From: Austropuccinia psidii | Taxonomy: Eukaryota > Basidiomycota > Pucciniomycetes > Pucciniales > Sphaerophragmiaceae | Assembly (NCBI GenBank): GCA_023105745.1 | Contig: JALGQZ010000009.1 | Coordinates: forward strand, 30,792,107-30,856,106 | Direction of reading: 5' to 3' | Length of the DNA stretch: 64,000 nt | Part shown: one piece after another, positions 25,201 to 36,700 of the stretch | Position numbering within the stretch: the first letter of the stretch is position 1 | Layout of the letters: the number at the start of each line of letters is the position of its first letter | Made by a program: the position numbers and the translations under genes | The notes under the pieces: model-generated | Told to the model about the DNA's origin: nothing | The model's database searches: none | The model's input: the letters and a program-made list of their open reading frames with translations, nothing else

Positions 25201-26095
25201 AAGATATGACTCCCATAACCATAGTATAAGGAATGAAATAGTTATTTCAGTTCAAAGCAAGGACTGAGAATAAACCTTGATGTTCACCTCTAATCAAAAA
25301 TCCAGGGGAAAATAATGAACCCCATAAAATGGGTTTTCAAATTTAAGCTCTTGATTTGTGCTATCTAATGATACTATCTAAATTGAGCTGGCATAAAAAA
25401 TACAGAGTTTATGGCTAAAAATAAGGTAAATAAGGGTGAACACAATATTCACCTCTCATATAACTTCTACAGCTTTAATGTGAGATACTAAATTGGGGCC
25501 TTTTTGAAAAGAGCACAATCAGTTATTTCTGATGGTGCCATCCATTTCTTCATAGCCCTGCTATAATAAACATTATGGAGCAAACAAGTTGAATATAGTA
25601 TTCGTAGAAAATCCACAAATTGATAATGAAATTGAGAATTTTTATAGCTTTGCCATATTAAATGAATCATCATTGTGTAGAACCCATCAAGAGCTACAAA
25701 ATAAGACCCTTTTAGAGCTCAGTATCTTCAAAACTGACAAAGATATTCTGGTTTTAAGATTAAAATTTCACACTGGCCAGTATGCGATCTTACTGTCCAA
25801 CAGCTTGCTATATAATTGAATTTAAAGCTAATAAATTGGATTGAATGATTTCTATTCTTTAATTTCTCATAAATTGACAAACAAGAGTCATACAGGAATT
25901 AGCTTTATAGCTTGTGACATGTCAGAAGCATCAGAACACACCTGTAAACTCCATTGGTAAAAATGTTCACCCTGTATAGGGTAAAAATGTCAACTTGTGG
26001 TTGTCAAACCACATTTTCAGCTAATACCCATCTGTATTGAGTGTATAAAACCACAAAACAGCCAATAGTAATGAAAGTTTTTACTCTGTGGAAGA
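25201..26095. other. AT-rich unassigned sequence left of E2
   Basis: No gene, RNA or repeat end is recognised. The last five bases (26091-26095, GAAGA) are the likely left target-site duplication of E2, with GCAGA on the other side at 57172-57176 (one mismatch). Confidence 0.4.
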
Positions 26096-27978
26096 TGTAA
26101 GATGTGTCTATGAAACTGTTGATAATATTACAATTAATCATCAGTACTATGACTTCTCTAATGGAATATAATACCAAAAATAATTATAGCAACAAGTAAA
26201 CAATTAATTAATTAATTATTTCTTTTACTTGTTATACACTGATAGTGATTATAAGAGTAAGCAGTAATTGTCTACAATAATCAATTACAAGAAGTATTTA
26301 ATAATAAAATTATTTTAATATATAATTATGTTATGCAAGAATAATTATAAATATAATTCTTGAAGAAAACTAATACTAGAGAAAAACTTGAAGAATTAAT
26401 TGAAATCACTCACTAATACTCCAATGAAAACTTTGAAAGAGTTAATAGAGAGATTTGTTTGATAACTTGTGGATTTAAAGGATCAAAAAATGATTTATAA
26501 AAGTATTAAAACAAATTATAGCTGATTAATATGATATTTCATCTTTCAGATTGATTCTTGAGGAATAAAACATTTAAGAAATGTTTTCACTAATACTTGC
26601 TTGTTTGTAATAAAGGTATAATGGTATAATAAGATTATTTGAAAAAAACAGCAAGAGAAGGGCACTTTTAAATTCACAAAATCTCACAGGGCATTCCATG
26701 GAGCAAGCTGAAAAACAAGTGAGTGATAAAAAAATAAACCTTCTTTAAATTATTGATTGCATCATCTGTTGTCACATAAGGTTATCATAATTACTTAATT
26801 AAGGCTTTTATGTGACTACCAACCCATTTGTGGTTAATAATAAGAAGAGTAACAACTTTAAATTTTCTTTAATTTAAAAATAAACATTAATTTCTCAAAT
26901 TTATCAATTTTATTGGAGATTTCATCACAAGTTGTATTTTCTGCTAATTTGGGAATATTCAGTGTTTCACATGGAATCATCAAAAATGGACTGTAAGTAA
27001 GACTTTTTATTTTACTTATTACAATGTAATTATTTGTGGTTTCTTGATTTTTGATACTATTCTCCATTGTTCTTGAAATTCAAAGAAAGATTTATTAAGA
27101 ATTGTATTTGTATTGAATTTTTGAAGTTTTCACCTTATTTCTTCATAGAATTGCAAATATCACATTATAGCATGTTGCTATGAGGTAATTCAATGGATAC
27201 TAGTCCATAAACTGTTTTAATTACTCTTTTAAGGTTTATCCATGCAAAATCATTAATAACTTACATTGTTACAGGAGTCTAATTTTCTCTTTACCTCCTT
27301 GTCATGTCAAAATAGCAGCTTATTGACAAATTTCTTATGATTTAAGGATAGTTTAACTTAATAACCAAGTCCCCAAAAGGTTTTAGTTGCTAATTGGGCC
27401 ATGATCAGCCATGGGTACAAGCTTTAGATTTATCCATGCCTCAGAGGCCTCAGAAGTTGGGTATGCTGGCTCTCTTCAATGTCTTTTGTCCCCCTTAGCT
27501 ATTTTCATGTCATAAAGAGTAATTCAGCCTTAAATACTGATATCCACTATGGGTGTACCAAACCTTTATGTAAGAACACCCTAATTGTAAGTCCCACAAG
27601 AATTCATAACACTAATCTTAGTGTATATGTAAGATGGAATTTCTCACATTCACATTATTTTGGCATAAAATTGAGAAAAACAAACATTTTCACAATTATT
27701 TTATGTGGTATTGAAGAATTTTCCATATTAACACCTCATAGAGTTAATTTGAGCTTATTTACTCTCTTGAGATACCCTAGGTGAATTGATGTGTAGAATC
27801 CAAATCTGGACTCAAATACATGGATTCACATACTCACAAAAAAGTTCTTCATCTTTTCTGAATTAGAAATAATAAATTTTGGACATATGAATGACATATC
27901 ATTTATGCATAGTTAAATATTTATTTTAATATTAATTTTGGTCTCTTTGTGTATGTGAAATATAGCTCAAGGCTCACA
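26096..27978 (-). repeat. 3' LTR of element E2
   Basis: 1883 bp running TGTAAGATGTG...GGCTCACA on the plus strand (TG...CA ends). It matches the split right LTR (44448-45116 plus 56022-57171) along its length by eye. Internal polyprotein coding on the minus strand lies to its right, so this is the 3' LTR of E2. Confidence 0.88.
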
Positions 27979-30900
27979 TTCCTTCCTGCCAATACAATTA
28001 AACCACAGTCTTATTAATGATAGTTAGAAAAAATAAGGCCCCAAAGGGGGTTAATGTCCACTTTCCAACCTATTTACATTACTCAGATGATGTTATTTAA
28101 ATCAAATTTATAGAAATATTCAAGCTTGTGGCCTGCGTGCATATCTGAATCTTCACAAGTGTTTATCTGAGGAAGGTATCTCTGATTATGCCAACCATTC
28201 ATCTTCATGTACTGTATTTCTATATCTGAAAAGATATTCTCTTTAATGTTTACCCTTAAGTCTCCTTTTGTTAATAAATTTCTTTATCTTTATGTCTTCA
28301 CTCTGTTCCACTTGTGGTACAGCTAAAGGAGTTTGGTTCCTTAAAGGAAACAATTCTTTATCAGGTGGTTGATAAGGGTTTATCAAGCTGACTGGGAAGG
28401 TGGGGTTTTTATTTTCCAATTCACCACTCAATTCAAATTGAACTTCATTGGCTCCAGGTAAGGAAACAATAACAAAAGGTCCTACATGATAATTTTCAAA
28501 TTTTTTTGGGCAATTGATATTATTAAAATTCAAGTTTCAAACTAGAAGTCCCCTAATTTGAATTCTGGTAATTTTTGACTCTTGTCCCACTTCTGTTTTG
28601 CATATTCCTAAGCATCATTCATTCTTTGTTTTGCATGATGTTTAGCTTTATCAAGCATAATCTTGAAGCTGGAAGCTGTAGTATGGATGTCAATTAAGTC
28701 TTTCCTCAGTGTGTCTACTGGAAGCCTTGGATTCCATCCTTTTTCTAACGTAGCAGGAGTTTGACCTTTGGAATAAGGAGCTGATGTCTTATCTGCCAAT
28801 TCTAATTCTGGTATTAAAGTGCGCCAGTCATGGGTAAAGACATCTGAGTATTTGAATTCTAATCCATAGGCACAAATTCTCCTTATCATGTCTTCCAAAG
28901 CTTGAATCATTCTCTCTGCTAGCCCATCAGCTGGAGTGTGATATTCTGTAGAAAATGATAACTTGGTCCAAAACAATCTATGAAGATTGGTCTAAAGTGC
29001 AGATGTGAACTTGGGGTTTCTTTCACTTATGACATTCTTAAAAACCCTGTATGAGAAATGACTCTATTCCATAGAAGAAGAGATCCATTCATATCAGTGT
29101 CATCTTCATTGAATTGTAAGAATATGGGAGCTGTGCTGTATCTTTCTACAATGATTAAACAAGCATTATAACTTCTGTAACCACTTTGAGGAAGTGCTGG
29201 GACCCAATTCATGTGAACAACTTCCAAAGAGGATTTTGGCTCTTGAATATAGATCATAAGTCCAAATTTCTTTCCTGTAATCCTGTTAGCCCTTTGGCAT
29301 CTGTCACTGGTATGGAAGTATTAAAAGGTCTCTTTTCTAAAAGATGGTCACCATTCACAGTTTCTCATTTTTTCAACTGTTCTGTCTTCTGACAGGTTTA
29401 CAGAATATATGCTATCATGACATTCATGAAGAATGGTATTGATAACCAATCTTCTGCATAATGTCATTATACAGGAATTTTTGGTTCTGTGGTAGATTAT
29501 GCCATCAAACAAATGAAATCTCCCTTCAGAATAGAAATTTTACCATACTTCATCCAGTGAATCAACCAAGGTTGTGTCTTTGCAGTATTCATTATGCAAG
29601 GATGTCAAGATATGGCTATTCTTGTCCTGCTTATAAGAATCTCTGACTTTTTCAAAGAATTCAGTTTAAAATCAGTTATTTCAATGCCTTTGATTTTAAT
29701 CTGTGATTCTGCTTCCAAAGGTACATCAGCTGAGTTATCAATAGTATTGGCTGATGCCTAAGTACTAAGTCCATCAGCATTGTTATGAATATTTTGTGCC
29801 TTATGAGCTATATTCATGTTACCTCTATATTCTTGAATGGCCATCTTCCATCTCAACATATGTTGGGTGTTTCCATGTGAAAAAGTGATTTCATGGCATT
29901 GCAGTAAATTATCACCTCAAAACCACTTCCACCAAGATAATAGTGCAACTTCTCAAGGTCCTGTACCAAACATAAGCACTCTATTTGGATTGCACCATAT
30001 CTGGCTTCTGTTGGTTTTATTTGTCTTGAGATATAAAAAGTTTGTCCTTCTGTAGGTTTGTCATCAATAATCTGGACTTTATGTAGGGCTGCCCCTAATG
30101 AATCTCCACAAGCATCAATGTAAATTTTGAAAGTTATATTACAGTCTGGTATGAGCAGTAAAGGTGCTTCTATAAGAGCTTTCCTTATTTTCCCATATGT
30201 TTTAATGTTTTCTAGTGTCATCTAAAAAACTGTCTGCTGATCATAGATTCTATACAGTGACTTGGCTCAAAGTGTACAGTATTTCAGGTGTTGCCTATAG
30301 TAGCTGGAAAATCCAAGAAAAGACATCTTTTCTTTGTTTTTCTGGGGTATTGGTTTAAGAAACACTGCTTCCACTTTGTCTTTGTCAATAACCAAGCTTA
30401 AACCACAAATGATATGCCCTAATGTTTTAAGTTCTTTGAAACCAAAGGTGCATTTCTTGGGTGAAATCATCATATTCACTCCTTCAACTTTCTCAATTAA
30501 TCTTTCAACTCTTCCCAGGTTCAAAGACCATGAATCTTAACATATAATGATATGATCAATATAAATAATGGGCCATGTGGAAAAGATGTTATTGATCAGC
30601 CTTTGATAATGAGATAGAGTATTTTTAATACCAAATGGCATTCTAATATACTCATAAATACCACAGTGAGTGATAATTTTTACCAGTTTGCTGGCCTTGG
30701 GCATCAAAAGCGTTTGATGAAAGCCTTTAAATGCATCCATGGATGTTTTATAATTGGCTTTAGATGATTGGGTCAAGTTTCTTGGATTCTAGGAGTTGTG
30801 TACCTCTCTGGAACTGTGCAGGTATTCAATTCTCTGAAACCTCCAAACACCCTTGATTTATCAAAATTCTAAGAAATAATAACAGGAATTGTCACTTCAA

Positions 30901-31861
30901 CTTTCTCATTTTGGCCTACTTTTCTTAGTACACCAAGTGGTATCAACTCTTGGATATGTTTTTACAAGGCTTCTCTAGCTCTGAGACTTTCTGGCTAAGC
31001 CAGTCTTCTAAGTACTGGAGGATATGGTCTGTCAATATTAAGATTAATATCAAATTCATTTCCTCTGATAGGGCCTAATGGCTCATTATCTGAAGCAAAT
31101 TCATCTTTACATGTGTATAATACATCAATAGGCTCATGCCTCATCTTGGGTGATAATGATAGATTAATTTTTGCTTCAACAAGTTGATCAGTCACAAATT
31201 CCTCTGTATAAATATATTCATTTGAAGATACTACTGATATTTGTTTGGGCATATTGGAAAAAGCAAATTTTTGTCTTTTATTTTCTCCAATTGTAAAATA
31301 TCTGTCTTTATGGTTATTAATAGCAATACCATAAATATTCAAATAAGCATTCCCAATAATTATATGTTGAGATGTACAATTTTCCATTACTACTATATCA
31401 ATCTTCATTCTCATATTTCCTGTAGGGTGTGGAAATACAATGTTAGTGTCCAATATGCCCAAAGGGTACATATTCTTACTGAAACCACTAAATGGCACAC
31501 CTTTAATTGTCAATAGATGGTTTCTCCATTCAGGGAGTATGAGTTGAAGGTAATCTTTGCCTATACAAGTGCAAAATACTTCTGTGTCCAAATTTACTTT
31601 GACTTAAACATAATTCATCAGGATTGATTTAATACAAGATGGTCCGGCAGTGTATCATTTACCTTTATTAGGTTTATTCTTAAATATTCCGGAATCTTGG
31701 ATATCTTGGATATTGATCAGGTTATATAAATTCTCACTATATTGTGGCAAGTGTGTATGGACTTAAGTGACTTCAAAGAAATCTGTAATTTCTTCAATGG
31801 GATAGTCCTCTACTGGTGTGTCTTCAGAGATTTCAGAATATTGATCATATTCTTCTTTCTC
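27979..31861 (-). pseudogene. Element E2: protease, RT, RNase H, integrase and tail (decayed)
   Basis: Right to left: protease region 30995-31750 with DTEVFC instead of DTGAFC; RT 30267-30980 with YIDH at the YIDD site (near 30560) and a stop shortly after; RNase H 29853-30221; integrase zinc region and core 28608-29500; C-terminal region 28243-28533; chromodomain-like tail 28110-28245 with in-frame TAA and TGA at the same two codons as in E1. Several frameshifts and stops; not functional. A purine-rich tract next to the LTR end at 27979-28000 (minus strand) is the likely decayed PPT. Confidence 0.87.
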
Positions 31862-33701
31862 TGTAAGGTGTGGATGTGAAACTTTGATTAAAAATCAAGT
31901 ACTTTTCCTGTCCTCAAAATTTGTATAAGGTAAAATTCAATTAAAAATGATATGAAATATTATTTTTAAGAGAAAACACGCCAAATTTATTGTTTATAAC
32001 TTTATTAGTATAAAACAATAATATTATAAAAATTTATTGTTTTACCAACAATAAAAATTTATCCAAAAAATACTCTACAAGAGATATTTTAAGGCTACAA
32101 AAGAAATTTCTTCAAGAGCAATTTCAATTGGAATTAATTGAGCAAAGAGCTGCAAGCAATTGATTAAAGAACAAAGTCTTTAAAAAGAATATTAAAGAGA
32201 AAACACGCCCAAAAGTGACCAGAGTGAATTTGGAAACAAAGTGACAAAGTTAACAGTGATGAAAGATGCTTTAATTCACTTTTGGGGTGGTTCAGGGGTA
32301 AAAATGATTATAAGAGTTACAAACAATGATTATAATGATTTTTTTTATGTGGTTAAAAGGATTAAAATGATTTAAAAGTGGTGGTTGGAATCTTTGATTG
32401 ATTGGTTTAACAGTTTTAAACTAATTAATAAAAGGAAAAGATTCTAACATGAAGAGAAAAGTGGGGCAAAGAAGACATTCTTTTATAGCCATCAATTCTC
32501 TTACTCCAAAAGTAAAATTTACTCTTGTCAGTCGTGGAAAACAGTCTGACAACAGAAAAGCCAATTATGGCATCATTGAACCCTGATTTAGACCAAAAAG
32601 GGCTGGTTTAAGCCATTTTTAGCCATTTTTAGCCATTTTAGACCCTTAAATCAGCCATTACTATAGCAATACCAGGCCTAGAGCCTTCAAAACACGTCAG
32701 AATGTGTGTCAGAGTCGTAGAAACCAGTTAAAACTGTTTTTACTCTGATGGTTTTATCTTAAGGGTAGTTTTACCCTCTTGGCAACAGCTAAAACTACCC
32801 CAGTTGGTATCAAAACCTCATCATCAATTGAGTCCACAGACCCTGTAACTCAATTCCAGGCCAAAAGTGATGAACTTTTGCGTGAATTTTGACATCCCAC
32901 GCCTGTCAGCAAGGATTTTGGGGGTCTAGCTCCCCCTTAGAGCTGGAGTTCCTTTCCCCCCCCAAATTTAATCTTTCCAATTTATTTTTCCTTTAATTCC
33001 TCATCATGTATTATACTTATAATTTACACATGTAATTCAATTCAATTGTACAGTACAATACAGTAATAATTGACACCTCATATGTAAATCAAAGTTAACT
33101 TATGTAATACACGCGCACATTTTGACATTTCAATTGAATTCAATTGAAAATACTTTAATTCCTCATAACTTCTAAACTAAACACAACACCTCAATTTTAA
33201 CACAAAAATTGATGGTTAACACCACATGTGGTGTGAATTAAATTAAGGTTTTGAGGATTTTCAACTTTTGTATTGAAAATACTGAAAACTTAATTTAAGC
33301 TTATTTAGAGTTGAGTTACAAAAATTTCACTCAGAGGTGACCCCACCTGATTTTTTATGAGGAATCCAATGGTGAAATAAAATTTATATGTTTATTTATT
33401 GGATAAAAATTTATAATAAATTTTATTTAACTTTTTTCCAAATTTATTTATTTTTTCACAATTTTGTTAAAATTTCATTTTTACTTAAATTTTTCAAGTA
33501 TAAATGTAATTTTATATTTACAAAATTTAAAGTAATTTTATTTTTAAATTATAGTTAATTTTTTTATTTTTAATATAATTTTATATTTATATTTTTTATT
33601 TTTATTTTAATAATATAAATAAATTTATTTTATTTATATTAATATGTTATTTTTTATATTTGTGGTCTTTTGGGTATATGAAATTACCTCTAAGGCTCAC
33701 A
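31862..33701 (-). repeat. 3' LTR of element B
   Basis: 1840 bp. On the plus strand it runs TGTAAGGTGTGG...AAGGCTCACA; on the element strand it starts TGTGAGCC and ends CCTTACA. Nearly identical to 40121-41959, with scattered substitutions and one or two single-base length differences in homopolymers. Confidence 0.95.
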
Positions 33702-33720
33702 TTCCCTCCCCCTAAAAAAG
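33702..33720 (-). other. Polypurine tract of element B
   Basis: On the element strand this purine-rich run containing AGGGGGAGGGAA directly precedes the 3' LTR start TGTGAGCC. Its position and composition are those of the plus-strand primer of LTR retrotransposons. Confidence 0.85.
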
Positions 33721-33724
33721 AATA

Positions 33725-36700
33725 TTACTTTGTAATATTGGTGTTTCTAGTGTGTCTGAATCTCCTCAGGAGTTTGGTGGCTTCTGGTATATCTTTCTCT
33801 TCTAACCATTCATCTTCACAAGTTGGGTCACTGTACCTAACAAGGTATTCCCTTACTTTCTTGGTTCTTAATTTCCTTTCTTTAAGAACTTTGGTTATTT
33901 TCTTAGTACCAGATGTCTCAATAGGAGGTATAACTTGGGGAATCTTATTCCTCAAGGGAAATTTCTCAGCATCACTAGATTTGTATGGCTTTATCAAGCT
34001 TACTGGAAATGTAGGGTGCTTATTGCTAAGTTCTTCAGATAACTCTACTTCAACAGCATTTTCTCCATGGAGGGCCTTAATCACAAAAGGTCCTGCAAAG
34101 GAGTCTTTTAGCTTTTTACATCCTTTGATGTTATTGAAGTTAGTGGTGGATACAAGAACTAGGTCCCCCACTTTGAAATCTGGAGTTGCATGAGATTTAT
34201 CCCATTTGTCTTTAGCATATGCAAAAGAGTCCTCCATGCATCTCACTGCATGCTTTCTAGCTTTGTCTAGCATTCCTTTGAAGCTAGCAGCTGTGGGATG
34301 TATTTCAATTAAGTCTTTCCTCAAGGAATCTTGGGGTAACTTGGGGTTCCATCCTTTTTCTAGAATAGCAGGAGTCTGATTGGTACTGGAATGGATTGAT
34401 GTTTTATATGCTAATTCCAGTGCTGGTAACAGAGTACACCAATCATGGGTAAATCCATCACAATCTTTGAATTCAAGGCCATATGCACAAAATCTTCTCA
34501 CCATGTCCTCTAAGGTTTGGATCATTCTTTCAGCCAGACCATCAGTTTGTGGGTGGTAGGCTGTAGAGAAAGACAGTTTTGTGCCAAATAATTGGTGAAG
34601 ATTTGTCCATAGAGCTGAAGTGAATTTGGGATCTCTATCACTGATGATATTTGTAAATATCCCAGTCCATGACACTACTCTATTCCATATCAGAAGAGCT
34701 GTATCCATGGCTGTATCATCTTTGTGACATGGTAAAAAGATTGGAGTTTTACTGAATCTGTCCACAATTACTAGGCAAGCATTATAGCTCCTGTCACCTC
34801 CTGGTGGTAGGCCAGTTACCCAATCCATATGGACAATTTCCCAAGGTCTGTTTGGTTCTTGGATTTTCATCATATTTCCAAGTCTTTTGCCAGTGGATTT
34901 ATTTGCCTTTTGGCATCTGTCACAGGTTTTGCAATATTCTGCAACATCTTTTTGCCACATTGGCCACCATATGCATGTCTTTACTTTTTCTCTTGTTCTG
35001 TCCTCAGAAAGATGTCCTGAAAAGGGACTATCATGGCATTCTTTCAGTACAAGATTGATTAATGACCTGTCTACAACTGTCATGACACATGTGTGCTTGG
35101 TTCTGTGGTAAATTATACCATCCAGTAGGTGAAATCTCCCTTCATTATAAGATTTTCTCCATACTTTATCCAAGGCATGTATTAGAGAGTTGTCTTTACA
35201 GTCTTTGTTAAGTAATTGGCATAAGATGCTACAATTCCTATCTTGAGTGTAACTATTTCTGACTTCTTCAAAGAAGGTGGTGTTCAAGTCTGTAACACTT
35301 ATTCCTTCTATTGGAATTTGTGGTGAAGCTTCTTCTGGAACATAAGCAGGATTATCAATGTTATTTGGTAATGGCCATCTGCTTAGTCCATCTGCATTCT
35401 TATGAATATTCCCATCCTTATGAACAATAGTCATATTGCCTCTGTATTCTTGTATGGCTATTTGCCATCTGAGCATGTGTCTGTTAGGTGTTTTCATGTT
35501 CAAAAGTGATTTCACAGCTGTACAATCTGTTATTACTTCAAAAACACATCCCTCTAAGAAATAGTTCAATTTCTCCAAGGCCCAGACAAGGCATAGACAT
35601 TCCATTTGACTTGCTCCATATCTGGCTTCAGTTGGTTTGATTTGCCTGGATATGAAACATATTGGTCCTTCTACAGGTTTGTCATTTATGATCTGAACTT
35701 GGTGAAGTGCAGCACCTAGTCCATCCCCTGATGCATCAATATACAGTTTGAAAGGCAATTGAAAGTCTGGCATCAGTAAGAGTGGAGCAGTGGTCAATGC
35801 TTCTCTTAGAGACTCAAAAGCTTTGACTCTGTCAACAGTCATCTCAAATACTGTGTCTTTGTCACACAACTTATAAAGTGGTCTTGCTATGGATGCAAAG
35901 TCTTTAATGTGTTGCCTGTAATATCCTGCAAAACCTAAGAATGACTGAATTTCCTTCTTATTCTGAGGCATGGGTTTTAACAATACTGCTGCAACTTTGT
36001 TTTTATCAATTCCAAGGGACAAACCAGATACAACATGTCCTAGTGCCTTAAGTTCTTTAAATCCAAAATGACATTTCTTCAAGGAGATTTTCATGTTTAC
36101 TGATTGGATTTTTGTCAAAACTCTTGATAATCTGTACATGTGCTCCTCCCAAGTCTTTGAACAGATAATAATGTCATCAATGTAAATGATTAACCATCCC
36201 TCTGAGAGTTCTTCAGGGAAGATTTCATTCATCATTCTTTGGAAGTGTGAAGGTGCATTTTTGATACCAAAGGGCATCCTTAAGTATTCATACACTCCAC
36301 AATGAACAATAATTCTCAAGTATTTTCTTGCTCTTGGTGTTACCACATTTTGATGGAATCCTTTAAGGGCATCCATAGTGGTTATATACACTGCTTGAGA
36401 TATTTGAGTAAGGGCAATTTGGATTTTTGGTATTGGGTATCTGTCTGGAACAGTGTAAGTGTTCAGAGCTCTAAAGTCCCCAACCATTCTGGATTTTCCA
36501 TTATGCCACGCCACTATGACTGGTGTAGTTATTTCTACTTCCTCATTGTGGCCTACTTTTCTTATTACACCAAGGTCTAGAAGTTCTTTGATATGAATTT
36601 CTAGAGCTTCTCTTGATTTTGGACTTGCTGGATAAGCAGGTCTTCTTAAGAGTGGTGGATAAGGTCTCTCAATGTTAAGAATGATGTCAACTTCATGACC

